64,000 nucleotides of DNA from Effrenium voratum (GCA_963377175.1 CAUJNA010000193.1:48501-112500); one strand, 5' to 3'. Counted from the first letter of the stretch, positions 22,557 through 33,760 are shown. The notes: generated by a model from the sequence alone, not told the origin. A program made the numbers and translations.

Positions 22557-22968
22557 TTACAAACAGCTTCCCGCATCCATTGCCGCAAAAAAAATGGCAA
22601 ACAGTTGTTTTTTTTGGATGCCTTTCCACGCCCTCCTCACGCCCAAACTCCGTCTCCAGACCGGGCCCAATTCAAGCCTCAGGCCCAAGCCTCAAAGCGG
22701 TCCGTCTCCAGAATTCAAGCCTCAGGTCCAAGCCTCAGGGCGGTCGTGTGGTCTCATGCGGATTTGATGCTTTCAGGTCCACACGCAGGTGCTGAAGAAG
22801 CGCCCCCATTCAAACAAATCGTGAGATTAATTAGCCCGAAATGACAGCTTGCTGCAGTTACGGGGCCAAGCGTGTTGCGTGATGGCAAAATGAAAAATGA
22901 CCGCAATATGTTTTTTGGAGCATCCTGTTACTTTGTGTTCCGGCCCCCCACTGTGCTACTGTTTAGCA
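22557..22968. other. TIR-to-gene spacer with one hairpin
   Basis: Holds a perfect GGTGCTGAAGAAGCGCC at 22788-22804 and short CAGGCCCAAGCCTCA-like direct repeats around 22675-22740. The promoter of the ASCH gene should lie here, but no element is recognisable. Confidence 0.5.
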
Positions 22969-23433
22969 ATGGCGGCTTGTTCCACTGGCGCAGCGCCTAC
23001 TGTTGCCCTGGTTCTTCGCCCTGAGTGGGCGCAGAAGGTCTTGGATGGCAGCAAGACACTTGAGCTGAGGGGTTCCGCAACAACAAAGAGATGCAAGGTG
23101 GCCGTCGCTGTGTCTGGGACCGGCTGTTTGGCCGGAGAGGTTCGGATTACCGACTGCATTTTGATTGCCGAGCGCAACAACGAGACCGGACTCTACGAGG
23201 ATTGTGCGCCATATAGCCTCGGTGCATTGGCTCACCAGCACCATGTGGACAACCCCGAGGAGGTTCTCAAGTACCAGAAGGTTTTTGGATGGGTTCTGGA
23301 GGAGGCCCGGCCGTATGAATTTCCGGAGAGCTACAGGCACGCAGCCGGCGCCATTGGGTGGGTTCGACTTGACGGCCCAGCCCCAACGAAAAGGCCAACG
23401 GCCGGGGTCAAGCGGTCTCAGAAGCGTCAGTAA
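22969..23433 (+). CDS. ASCH-domain protein
   Basis: A 154-aa protein from the ATG at 22969; an upstream in-frame ATG at 22897 would add 24 unconvincing residues. Residues 15-50 (LRPEWAQKVLDGSKTLELRG) are the typical ASCH start, in which a W-A-x-x-x-x-x-G-x-K-T-x-E-x-R signature lines the putative RNA or modified-nucleoside pocket. Later GEVRITDC and GAIGWVRL give the remaining strands of the PUA-like beta barrel. The C-terminus is basic (KRPTAGVKRSQKRQ). ASCH proteins bind RNA or act on modified cytidines; which applies here cannot be told. It is the first gene inside the left TIR, is intronless, and is followed by three tandem hairpin repeats in its 3' region. Confidence 0.82.
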   Translation: MAACSTGAAPTVALVLRPEWAQKVLDGSKTLELRGSATTKRCKVAVAVSGTGCLAGEVRITDCILIAERNNETGLYEDCAPYSLGALAHQHHVDNPEEVLKYQKVFGWVLEEARPYEFPESYRHAAGAIGWVRLDGPAPTKRPTAGVKRSQKRQ

Positions 23434-23572
23434 CCGCAGCTGGCCACAAGACTGCCATGCCGGGCAATTGACAAAGAGGGAAAATATCAGATAGCTCGGA
23501 TCGGTGGATTGCAGCGGCATGTTGATGATTTTTAGAGTATTGTGTGTATGCTTGGTTTCTAAAAAAATAACT

Positions 23573-23634
23573 GTGCTGAGGAAGCGCTTCATAGTGCTGT
23601 GGAAGCGCTCCGCAGTGCTGAGGAAGCGCTCCGC
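23573..23634 (+). repeat. Three tandem hairpin repeats
   Basis: GTGCTGAGGAAGCGCT, GTGCTGTGGAAGCGCT and GTGCTGAGGAAGCGCT follow each other downstream of the ASCH gene; the loop changes while the stem is kept. Confidence 0.88.
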
Positions 23635-24012
23635 TCGAACCACTCTGCGCCGAGGGCAAACCTTGCTTCTGGCCCAGGTTTTCACGACGTACTTGTCGCC
23701 GAAGCGCCGTCCCCAGTTCGATCACTTTCGGTTTTGGTGCATGGGTCCGCCGGGTTGCTGGATAATAAGCGCCAAATGATGGCTACGAGAGTTTGACCTT
23801 CAACTGCGTGCTTCCGTGGAAACTCAGCTTGTTCAACGGAGTGCTTCCTGATAGTACCTATTTCAAAGAGAAGTGCCGAGGTGCCATGGACATGAACACA
23901 TATATATATATAGAGGCATTTCTTTTGTGCTGTCCGGTTGAACGATGGATTGTGCCAGAAAAAACACTCAGAGCGACTTTTCATACTGCAAGAACACCCT
24001 GCAGTGCTGAAA

Positions 24013-24342
24013 ACACATGTCTGACGCTAAATCCAAAATGATCCAGCCGTGGTGTGCTGAAGAAGCGCCCATCAACCAAGGTTTATTTTTTTTATTGGTA
24101 TAAGTATATAGTTTTAGTTGGTTGTGGATCCAACTGATGATTGTCCCCTTGTTGTTGCGGCTGATGGGTATGGACTGATAGCTGTCGTGGGCGCTTAGGT
24201 TCCGATTCTGGCGCGTGGCTTGGCTTGCCGTCAGTCAAACGTTTCTGGGTGCTGCAAAAGCGCGAGTTCAAGCATTCCTGGGTGCTGCAAAAGCGCCAGT
24301 TCAAAGCATTCCTGGGTGCTGCAAAAACGCCAGCTCAAAGCA
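24013..24342 (+). repeat. Direct repeat A, copy 1
   Basis: ACACATGTCTGACGCTAAATCC to the three GGGTGCTGCAAAAGCGCC-type hairpins recurs at 25602-26024 with few changes. The second copy has about 94 extra bases (25824-25917). Together the copies bracket 1.26 kb that holds a - strand ORF. Confidence 0.88.
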
Positions 24343-24651
24343 TGTCACTGTGGCGGGTGGTTAGCTGGTCCCACTGTTGTGAAAGTCCATTTGCTTCTTG
24401 TAATTATTGTAGCCACAAGTCTCAAGAACCTCTTGGAAACCATGTTTCTAAAGGGTGATCCCCCATTCTCCAACAGCAGGCACCACTGTTGCGTCACACA
24501 GGGATTCCTTAGTCCTGCGTCCCCTTTGTGTAGAATGTTGAAACAGCGCAGCTCAGCCTAACCTTTCTATTGCGGGCCACGGCCTTCGTCCACTTGGGTA
24601 TGGATTGTTCCGCGGTGATCTGGATCTCTGGATCGGTGAAGGTGGGCTGAA

Positions 24652-25137
24652 TCAGTCATCCCACGCCTGCGATCTTGAAGATGCATCTCTGCGACGCCCA
24701 TCTGAATTGATGCGTCCGCCAGCGTGTCCCAACGCATTGAGCAATCTTGGTCTACGAGGGCCGCCTCCAGCAATGAGGTCCATGTCAGCCCTGGCGAACT
24801 TGAGCATCAGAAGGTGCACGCGGATCTCTGTGAGCGACAGCGCCTGCGTATTCGATGCAGTGCTACTGCGATCGCGCGTGGCCAGCAAGATGTCGCCATG
24901 GGCGATGTCGACGCCGTTGTTCAGACCGGCCAGCAGGTAGCCCACGATGGCTAGGGATCGGCCTAGCGTTCTGCACGTGGTCGTGTCATCGCAAATGGCC
25001 GCGAGCAACTCGAGGGCGTCGATGATGTTGGAGAGTCGGTCTGCCAGGCGGCCATCCCGCAGAGCCGTTTGCGCCGCCTCCCGCCATCCCACCGCCTCCA
25101 CCGCCGTAAGATCCACTACGTTCCGCTCTGCGGCCAC
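24652..25137 (-). CDS. Hypothetical protein, 161 aa, between direct repeats
   Basis: A single open frame on the - strand, starting MAAERNVVDLTAVEAVGWRE. It is Ala/Leu/Arg-rich with amphipathic helices (LSNIIDALELLAAICDD; SLAIVGYLLAGLNN) and a basic, Ser-rich tail. I do not recognise a family. It is more GC-rich than its surroundings and lies between two copies of repeat A in the opposite orientation to nearly all other genes of the element. It may therefore be passenger DNA inserted with, or trapped by, that duplication. A chance open frame cannot be excluded. Confidence 0.4.
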   Translation of the reverse strand: MAAERNVVDLTAVEAVGWREAAQTALRDGRLADRLSNIIDALELLAAICDDTTTCRTLGRSLAIVGYLLAGLNNGVDIAHGDILLATRDRSSTASNTQALSLTEIRVHLLMLKFARADMDLIAGGGPRRPRLLNALGHAGGRINSDGRRRDASSRSQAWDD

Positions 25138-25601
25138 GGCGCTGGCTGGCTGACGCGAAATGCAAACGTGAGGCGCAGTGGAGTGAGGTGAAGTGAAGCG
25201 AAGTGTGTGTGTGTGTGACGTTAAGTGAAGTAAAGCAAAGTGATCGCGGGTGTTGCGGAGTGGAAATGCATGTGTGAGTCCATCTAAATCAGTTCAGTTC
25301 CTGAAAATGCACACCGAATGCCACAACCACTGCCAGGTTCAGTTCAACAGTTCGGTCATGCTGGGGCCTGATTTGTGGAGACATAGTGCAAAACCAATGT
25401 CCCAAGCAAGTCTTGTTTATGGAGAACGGTGTAACCCATGGTATAGGATTTCTCCTGTTTGTTGGAATTCTGGTTTTTTTTGGGAAAGACAACTGTATCA
25501 TTGTAATATTTTGCGAAGTTGACGCATTCGGGTCAAACGGGAGGGTCAGAAGCATGCCCACAAAGTAGGGGGGTGGTTCACAGTGTTTGCAGGGGTTGCT
25601 T
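25138..25601. other. No gene recognised
   Basis: GTGAAGT-like simple repeats with a (GT)n run lie around 25180-25245; the rest is AT-rich without a supported gene. Confidence 0.5.
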
Positions 25602-26024
25602 ACACATGTCTGACGCTAAATCCAAAACGATCCAGCCGTGGTGTGCTGAAAAAGCGCCCATCAACTAAGGTTTATCTTTTTTTTTATTGGTATAAGTATA
25701 TAGTTTTAGTTGGTTGTGGATCCAACTGATGATTGTCCCCTTGTTGTTGCGGCTGATGGGTATGGACTGATAGCTGTCGTGGGCGCTTAGGTTCCGATTC
25801 TGGCGCGTGGCTTGGCTTGCCGTCTTTGGAGCGCTTGACTCAGCCGGGAAGGTGTTGAAGGAAGGGTTCTTCCCCTTTAGTCATGAAACATGTGGATAGA
25901 GTGCTGCAAGAGCGCCAAGTCAAACGTTTCTGGGTGCTGCAAAAGCGCCAGTTTAAGCATTCCTGGGTGCTGCAAAAGCGCCAGTTCAAAGCATTCCTGA
26001 GCGCTGCAAAATCGCTAGTCCCAA
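25602..26024 (+). repeat. Direct repeat A, copy 2
   Basis: Second copy of 24013-24342, carrying an internal insertion with one more hairpin (GTGCTGCAAGAGCGCC near 25901). It ends about 80 bases before the start codon of the transposase candidate. Confidence 0.88.
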
Positions 26025-26105
26025 GCTCATTTGCCATTCTATGGCTGCAGCCCTTTTGGGATTACTTACGTTATTCGTTTCACATCATCTCTCACCGGCG
26101 GGGCC

Positions 26106-29100
26106 ATGGCGGAGTTGATCGAATCGCATATTCAGCATGTGAAGTCCTGCAAATCAGACTCTTGTTTTCGCTGTTTGTACATTCGAAACATGAAGCATTG
26201 GAAGAAGAGGCTTCCTTGGCTTGCTGATCGCTTGTGGAAGGATCCCAACAATGAGAATGAACTCACCTGGGGCCTCGGTTGCCAGCTTTGCATCAAAGCT
26301 GGCTTGGACACTTCTTCAAATTTCGCCAGCGCTGGATTCGATGGTCGCGGGGGATTCAACAGTGTGAGACGGCATGCCAAAAGCAAAGCTCACGAAAATG
26401 CATTGAGAATCCTTTCGTGTGGGAATGGCTCTGCTGATCATCAGGGTGCGCCAAGTCCAGAGCAGTTTGCTCAGTTTATGGTGGAAAGACTTTCGGAGCA
26501 ATTAGCTTCCTTATTTTTTCGGTTCCGGTCAGCCCACTTACCGATTTGAATTTCAGGTGATTTTTTGTCAGCTCATGTGCTTGTCTCCTTCAGGAATGAA
26601 ACATACGTCGTTGAATTTTCACATTCCTGGGCTTGGCGGCAGAAAGAAGATGACCAAGATGCAGCGTTGTGTTGGTCTGGCTTGCGAAGCCATTGACTTG
26701 AGCTTCCTCAAGCAAGCTGGGACAATTGTTTTGCACCAGGATGTCTCGCGTGGTCTCTTAGTGGTGACCTTCAGCGCTTGCTCAGAAACGCTGGAGGTAG
26801 CAAGAGGCTTTCTTGGCTGTGAGAAGCTGCCTCCAGCCGAGATGGAAAGCTTGCAGAAGTGTACTCGGAGTATTCTTTGGAGAGCTTGTGCCGGAAGACA
26901 AGACTTTTTCGACGCGGCTCGCAGCAAGGTCGTAGCTTGCGCTCAGTTTCAACATAGAATTTGTCAGTAATTCAACTTGTTTGGGCGGGTGCTGTTTGTA
27001 ATTCAATTTGTTTGGTCTCAACCAAGCATTTGAAGGCCCAGTTTCTTTTGCCGGCGCTCCCAGGAAGTCTTGGCAGCAGATGCGGCCTCCGACGAGCAGT
27101 GTGCCCTGAGGTTGATGCGGGCCGATCCTACAATCTTTGAACAAACAAAGATGATTGTCAAGGATCCTGCGCATGCCGTGCAGCGGTTTCTGAAGCGGCC
27201 CTTTGCAGCGATACCTGAGATACACGATGTTCACTCCACCCTCATCACAAGACAAGACTCTATGACGAGCACTATTCAGTTTTCTGATGTGCTTGGGTCG
27301 GCCTTTGCTGAGTTTTGCAAAAAAATGCATGGCAACAAGCGGATCCAAAATTTGCAGTTTCGCAAGCACAGGTTTGACAGCACCCAAAGACCAACCGGAA
27401 GATTTGTTCTCTTCACCAAGGCCTTCATTTCGACAGCGGTTTTTGCTGCCACTCACAGGAAGGGCCAAAGGGGCGGCTTCCGTGCTGACAGTTTCTTGCA
27501 ATACATTTCGGAACGCCGCCTGATTTTGCTGTCAATGATGGCTGACGCAAGCGATGAGGTGAGTGTCTTGATCCGCTTCCTCGACAGAGGTGATTGGGAC
27601 ATGGCTGCCTTGGTCGCGGAGATTCAGCTATTTGTTGGCCGTGTATCGGCTTTGTTCTTGAATGGGCAATGCAGGAACTCTGGGTATTGCGAGCACATGC
27701 TTACAACTTTGCAAACCCCTGTTTCATTCCTTTGCAGCACCGGCCCACGATCTATTGGTGGTGATCGGATATCAGACGCGGTGTTTCAAGAAGCTTTGCA
27801 GGAGCAATGTTGCGATAATTGATTTGTGATATGTTGTTTGTGTTGTTAATGATGGTCGCATGTTTGAAAATGATAGAACCTTGAAAGCAACACACATGAC
27901 ACTACTGTGCTGCAGGAGATGCGTGCTTGGGTAGCCTTGCTCACGCAGACCATCGATGCAGAATTTCCTGGGTTCAGTCTGATGAGCGCCATGAGCATCT
28001 TTGACTTGAGCAGTCGAAGTCGAGAGGCTGAGCTTGGTCAGGATGGGGTGGCTCAGGTCCATGAGTCTGCCCAGAGGCTGTGCGCTGTGTTCACAGATGT
28101 GGCACAGCAATGCTTCATTGATGAATTCCTGGATCTGAGGCCGATTGCGATGCATCATAGCAAGCTTGCTTCGGTCAGCTCCTTTGAGTCGTGGAGGGAG
28201 GCAATCAGAAAGGTGCGCCGATTTTCGAGCAAAGTCCACCCAACTGGCAACCTCATCAAGTTGGTCATGAGGCTTGGTGCGTGGGATGGTTGCACGACCA
28301 CTGGAGTGGAAAGAGTATTTGCGAAGCTTCGCAAGTGTGAGCGGTGCCTTTCAGATGAGAACAGACGTTTGGAGCTGAAGATGTTTTGGGATTTTGACCG
28401 TATTGGTTCTGAAGTCAACGCAACAGCTTCAACTATTTGGCAATCTCTTTACGGGGAGCATCGCAATGGGTCCTGTTCTCGCTTGGACAAGGGCGTCAAG
28501 AAAAAGAATGTGGCGCCCTGGACTCATTAGGCTTAGCCGTTTTTTCTCAATTTGAGGGCGCTGCTCAATCATTGCATTGTCAGGATTCTGCCGGGACCGA
28601 GAAATCGTTCATTGCCAAGAGGCGGCGTTTGGCAGCCGCAGGCCCTCGATCTGTTTCAGATGTGCGGGAAGAGGCAAGACTTGCAGCCGCAGATTTGATC
28701 GATGGTTCAGAATCCGTGCAGCAAGAGATCCTGTTTCAGCAGCAAAAGCAGTTCAAGAACCGGATTCAAGGCTTCCTGGATGGGGTTTTGCTTCAAAGTG
28801 AGATCCCCGAAAGCATGCAGGAAACAGCCCAGGCATTTCTGGAGAAGCAGGAAGTGAATGACAAGAAGAGGTTCCGCGCCAAAGAACTGCAGCGCAAGCA
28901 GCTTAGTCGATCCACACCTCAGATCCAATCGATTCACAAAGTTTGGCTGGAGGACGAGTCATGGGCCGAAGAGTTCAAGACGATCACCGTCACTGCTGAT
29001 GCTGATGAGGCGTTGTTCTTTGCAGTCAAAGATGCTGCCAACCCTCCGCCCTTGATTTTATGGACTGCAGTGCTCCAAGGCGGATTCGTCATTGATCTTA

Positions 29101-29468
29101 CCCATCTTCGGTACCAAGCAAAGGGTTGTCCACAGAAAGTGAGGGATCGTGGTGCAACTTTCGCTTATGACCCAGCCGTCCGAACCAAAAGGCGCCTGCT
29201 GGTATCGCCGAACTTCAAGCAAGGTTGCCCAAGACTGTTCGAGGTCGTTGAAAAAGCAGTCAGGTCCAGATTGTCAAAGTGGAAGTTGCTTGACTCATGG
29301 GACCAGTTTGCTGAGAGATGCGTGAAAGATGGTAGAAATTCTTTCAACATAATTTCTTTGGGTACAGCTGCCGAAGCAAAAGCTCTTAGCAGCAGAAGAA
29401 ATGTGTTTAACAAGGACGGATTTTTGAAGTTCCTCCGGAGGGTTGCTTGTGTGTACAATTTCAAGTGA
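26106..29468 (+). CDS. Spliced hAT-like transposase candidate with long C-terminal extension
   Basis: Five exons read as one protein of roughly 950 aa. Introns I could phase exactly: 26929-27063, 27781-27915 and 28510-28583, all GT-AG and phase 0. The first intron ends at 26593 but its donor is unresolved (26446 or 26455 both fit). Exon 1 starts at an ATG in good context and has Cys-x2-Cys (GCQLC) plus His-x5-His (RRHAKSKAH), a BED/TTF-type zinc finger. Near 28290-28370, CTTTGVERVFAKLRKCERCL followed by SDENRRLELKMFW resembles the hAT C-terminal dimerisation region. The last exon (28584-29468) adds about 295 aa of unknown type with a Gln-rich coiled coil (ILFQQQKQFKNRIQGFL). I infer the element's transposase; the DDE residues could not be placed by eye and the 4-bp target duplication is atypical for hAT. 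Confidence 0.6.
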
Positions 29469-30074
29469 TTTTGCTGGCCACGCTGCGCAAGGGGTTCGCC
29501 TGCGTGGCCCCATTTCGGCTCAGCAAATTGGGGTGACAGCGACGAGCAAAAACAGAGTGCTCACATACACAAATCAAAAGCATGCGAAGTATAAGGCATC
29601 ATGTTGTTGTGCTGAGTAAGCGCGCCTGCATTTTTTACAAGAGTTTGTTTGGTGCTGAGGAAGCGCCTTTTCCTTGTTATTATCTACTGGTTAATAACAC
29701 CCTTTTCCCATGATCATTGCAGCGGTCATTGCAGTGAAAGCCGAGGTGCTTGGGTTTTGCCGCCCATCGCAGCGCAAAGGCTTGGAGGGCTTGGAGGGCG
29801 TATGCTGTCAAAAGAGTCAAAAGGTGCTGCGTAAGCGCTCAGTTTTTTTCAACTGATGCATCAGGAACCTTTTTGTCCTTGTCGTTCACGCTCATTGGCG
29901 TGGTGCCAGGGGTGCTGAATTAAGCGCTCAATGCGCACCCTCATTGACATGATGCCAGGGGTGCTGAATAAAGCGCCTTGCTGTTCCCGCATTCACCTTC
30001 CGGGGGGAGGGGGGGGAGTTTCAGTCACATTTGCAAAGTGATTATACCTGCTAGATTTTGGCTGCAGAACCGTC
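29469..30074. other. Intergenic, hairpin-rich
   Basis: Hairpin repeats at 29612 (GTGCTGAGTAAGCGCG), 29651-29667 (GGTGCTGAGGAAGCGCC), near 29823, 29911 and 29958. The last two sit in tandem GGTGCTGAAT(T/A)AAGCGC contexts about 47 bases apart. Confidence 0.8.
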
Positions 30075-30371
30075 ATGGCAAAGAAGGGTCAGGCGAAGGC
30101 GAAGGGTCAGCCGAAGGTGAAGGCGGCTGCAGCGGCCGTTGCTGTGGCAGTGGCCGCCAATGCTGAGGCTGTGGCAGCTGAGCCAGTTATGAACTTGGCG
30201 AAGCCTTCAGGCATTGTGGCGGATGTGAACCAACGCCACCTTTCCAACTTGGAGGACGCTTTGCAGGCCATCATGGCTCATCCTCTCTTCAGCAACATCA
30301 TGCACGAGACCCCGCCCAAGATTGACAAGGACGCTGCAGACAACGAAGGTGGAATGCAGGCTGGTTTCTGA
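30075..30371 (+). CDS. Small Lys/Ala-rich protein or first exon
   Basis: A 98-aa frame. The N-terminus is basic and low-complexity (MAKKGQAKAKGQPKVK, then Ala/Val-rich). The second half is ordered-looking (LSNLEDALQAIMAHPLFSNI) and an acidic end follows. It could stand alone as a small nucleic-acid-binding protein. Alternatively it is the first exon of the gene that starts near 31240, with a donor around 30360; the sequence alone does not decide. Confidence 0.5.
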   Translation: MAKKGQAKAKGQPKVKAAAAAVAVAVAANAEAVAAEPVMNLAKPSGIVADVNQRHLSNLEDALQAIMAHPLFSNIMHETPPKIDKDAADNEGGMQAGF

Positions 30372-30635
30372 AATTCATGGTCACTGGGATCTGAAAATTT
30401 GGAATCGTAATTTAATTTCCCAGTTTTTTTGATTTATTTCCAATGCCACGACTGACGGTGTGCAGCAATTATAACCACCGTCCATTCAAGAACTTGATTT
30501 TTAGTGTGTAATAGATTATGATTATTACACATTTACTGAAGAGAGACGACATATCAATCACATGAACATACTCTACAGCAAACAAAAGCACCTTTGATGC
30601 AGTTAGTAAGTTTCAAATAATAAATACATTGATCG

Positions 30636-30862
30636 CGCGCACGAATCGTGCCCACTGAGGTCTGTGCATCGTGCGCGCACGCCTGTGTGTCGTGCGCGCT
30701 GGCTTCTCTATTCGTAGTAGATTGCATCGTGCGCGCCTGCTTTTCTGTGCATCGTGCGCGCGCGCCTGTGTCTGAGACGGACCGGCGCGCGCGATACACA
30801 GGTGCCCGCGCACGATGTGAAGAAAAACAGGCGCGCACGATACACAGGCGCACGCGCACGAT
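30636..30862. repeat. Palindromic cluster of ATCGTGCGCGC motifs
   Basis: ATCGTGCGCGC-type units lie on one strand at about 30645-30765 (at least five) and inverted at about 30785-30862 (at least three), giving an overall inverted arrangement. The motif differs from the GGTGCT hairpin and I saw it nowhere else in the window. Confidence 0.8.
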
Positions 30863-30910
30863 CGCAAAGATTTAGTTTTGTTACTTCAGGAAAAGGCTGC
30901 AAACTTGCCG

Positions 30911-31137
30911 GACCCCCTTGAGAGACTCAGGGCATCTGCCCTGCCTCCCTCAAACAGGGGTGCGCGCGCGGGGTTGCTGAGAGCTACTCCTGGACCCCCT
31001 TTGAGAGAGGCAAGGCAGATGCCCTGTCTGGCTCAAACACCCTTCCCAAGTTTTGCCGGTAGTCTCTCAACAACCCCGCGCGCGCACCCCTGTTTGAGGG
31101 AGGCAGGGCAGATGCCCTGAGTCTCTCAAGGGGGGTC
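30911..31137. repeat. Foldback element, arms about 72 bp
   Basis: The left arm runs from GACCCCCTTGAGAGACTCAG to GGTTGCTGAGAG. The right arm (about 31063-31137) is its near-perfect reverse complement, separated by about 80 bp that itself contains a shorter copy of the GCAGATGCCCTG core. No convincing target duplication was seen. Confidence 0.85.
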
Positions 31138-31239
31138 TCCCAAAATTTGTAGTTTTTAAATTTGTGCTTTTGGTTTTTGTGTGCTTTTTGGGGTTGATTG
31201 AACACCTCCCTTTGCGAGGCACCATGGGACGCTCAAGAC

Positions 31240-33760
31240 CACGAGTCAGCCTTGGCATCCACGGGAGTTTACGTGGCTGCCGGGAACATCTTCTGGTGCA
31301 ACCTCCGGAGCCTCAACAGCCCCAATGTTCCAATGAGTGACAAAAGTCTTGAGCTTCAGTACAACTACTATGAGGGGACCGGGCCTGAAAAATTGCGGGA
31401 GGAGATCGTGATTGTCGTTGACAAGGGAATGAGCGCTGCGCAGTTTCAAAGGGACCAGGTTCAGGGAAAGTTGACGAGAGTTTCACCGGAGGAACTAGAT
31501 CATTCCCTGGTGATGTACGTTGCTGATCTTATCAGAAACGGGTCGGACGATTCGACGCTGCAGTGGCTTGTCTCCTCTTTATTGCAATTTGAAGTTTTCC
31601 GACTTTGATGTTCTTAGATGTTTCCATGCGGCTTTTTTCAAGTGCATGTGCTTTGAATTTATGTTTGAATGTTTTTCCCATGAAAGTACCTGTGGTGCTT
31701 GAGGCAATGGAAGCAAGTAATGCTGAATGTCAGCATGCGGGTCGAAGTCACCACCGGCTATGAACAGCGTTTCTGGAAGTCAGTCAATCTTCGCCAGAGA
31801 TACGCTGGTACTTATGATGCCCTCACCAGGTCCACCATCCAGCAGATCTACGAACTGGTGAAATTTAGGGATGAGTTTCAGCCTGGAACTCGGCGTGAAA
31901 TCGCAGAGGCTTGGCAGGCGAAGGTCACGGATTTGGGCACAATGGTTATTGAGGGTGTGGACTTCAGCTTTGTGGACTCCGCCATTAAGATCCACGACCG
32001 CATGCTGTGCTACCCGGACGCCTTCAATGCCATTCAGAAGATGGAGATGGAGTTTGGCAAAGCATCCTGCCTCAACTACATCCGCGTGTTGGAGGTGATT
32101 TGCATGAAGGGGAAGGAGCCAGAGCAGTTGTGGATTCTCAACACCATCTTGGACTACATCTTCCAGTTGAAGGAGATCAACAACCGGGACCTCTCAACCC
32201 GCGCCCTGCAAGGTACATCGAGCACTCGTGGGTTGCTTGATGTCTTCCTCACCAAGCGGAAGATGATGCTGTGGATCACAGATCACTTGGCCTCGAAGAA
32301 TGTTCCGCCTGAGTGGATCGACGTGATGAAGGATCTCCAGACCCATGCCCAGTTTCGTTCCAAGGTTGGAGTGAGTTCTCGTGGCGGCGACGGGTCGGAG
32401 CGGATCAATCTTGGCTGGGAACGGAGCATGAAGTTATTCGGTTGGCCGTTGACATCTTGAAGGCACCATCTTGTGAATTTTTGCGGTCATCGAATTTTGT
32501 TTGTCCAAGTTTTCGCTTTTTTGTTCACTTTTTGTTGGTCGTCAGTTGATTTTAGCAATGATGTCCCTGTCAGAAAGTGGTCTACGGCGCCTTCCATGAC
32601 CACACCTTGAAGAACTTGCTGAAAGGATCCTCAGCGCCTGCCGACCTCTTTGCAAAGGAGCCCTTCAGCGACATGATGAAAGACTTGAATGCCGCCCTGG
32701 ATGCGCACATCCACAAGTCCAAAAAGAATGAGGAAGAGGTTGTGGCACCCACCGTTGCCAAGGACTATCTCAGCACCTTCCTGCCCGACGGAATCGAGCA
32801 CTGCCCTGAGGACCTTGAGGAAGACTTTTCCTCTCACATCCTGGAAGCAGGTGACCTCGTGGACCGCTTCGTGAAGTTCATTCCAGAATGTTCCAGCAAG
32901 TCAGAGTTGGCACAGGCGCTGGATGGCACGGCTGTGTCCAAAAAGCAGCCAGATGGAACAACGGCGTTGGTTGTGATGGACACGAAGACTTGCGGTGAAA
33001 GTTCATCGCAGCCGCATCTGCGTTTTCCACAGTTTCGGAGCGTTGTCCTCAAAAACGCCGTCCAAGCTTTCTGCATGGCAAGGAACAAAGAGCAGTTTGA
33101 TGAGGGTGAGATGTGCCTGCTCTTGGACGGCTCTCGGCAGATTTCCACCTCCATGATGAGCTGCTTTGTTCGTGATGATGGCGCTCACTTTGAGAACAAG
33201 ACGAGGTCAGAGTTCGTGGTGCATTACGACGAGAAATCGATGAAGGCGCGGAAGCACCTCAGCCGCGGCTTGGTGACCTGTCACGAGGGAATGCAGGTGC
33301 TTACCAACGGTGCTTTGAGTTTGCCTGCCAGTCGCACCAGGCTCTACGGTGGAAGCAACATGTCAACATCCATCGGGCCAGTTGTCCTTGAGCCTGTGGA
33401 GAACATGTGGCTGGTGCCAGCTGAGAAGAAGAAGATCTACGAGGGTGGCAACGCGAAAGTCTTGGCTGGTGGCGGGCTCCCAGACGCTCCTGCCAAGCCC
33501 CAGCTATCCGGAGAGCCAATGACTTACCACGCAATGCCGGTGAAATTCTACCGAGAGCTTCTGCATTCATTCTGTGCAGGTGTGTTTTTTTTGTTTGTGA
33601 TCCAGATGGAGTTGGGGCGATGGCAGCGGTTTTGGCCAAAGTTCCTTGCGTGGTCCTGGTCTACACAGCTGAGCATGGAGCTGCGTTGCGGGCAAGGCTG
33701 ACCGAATTTGTCGTCAACCAGTTCCAGCTGCAAAGCTCGCCGATTTACCGAGTTGCTTTG
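31240..33760 (+). CDS. Large multi-exon protein of unknown function
   Basis: Four exons on one strand: about 31240-31558, about 31735-32364, about 32571-33580 and about 33605-33760. Supporting splice sites are AATGTCAG before MRVEVTTGYEQRFWK, AAG|GTTGGA after QTHAQFRSK, and CTGTCAG before KVVYGAFHDHTLKNLL. A 24-base GT-AG-like gap interrupts YRELLHSFCA before DGVGAMAAVLAKVPCVVLVY. The last part resembles, from memory, a degenerate S-adenosylmethionine-binding fold (the glycine-rich DGVG turn, then a hydrophobic strand and Glu), but no catalytic motif is visible. The middle is helical with many charged residues. A further exon may follow at 34063. It sits between the transposase candidate and the methyltransferase, all on the + strand. 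Confidence 0.55.
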
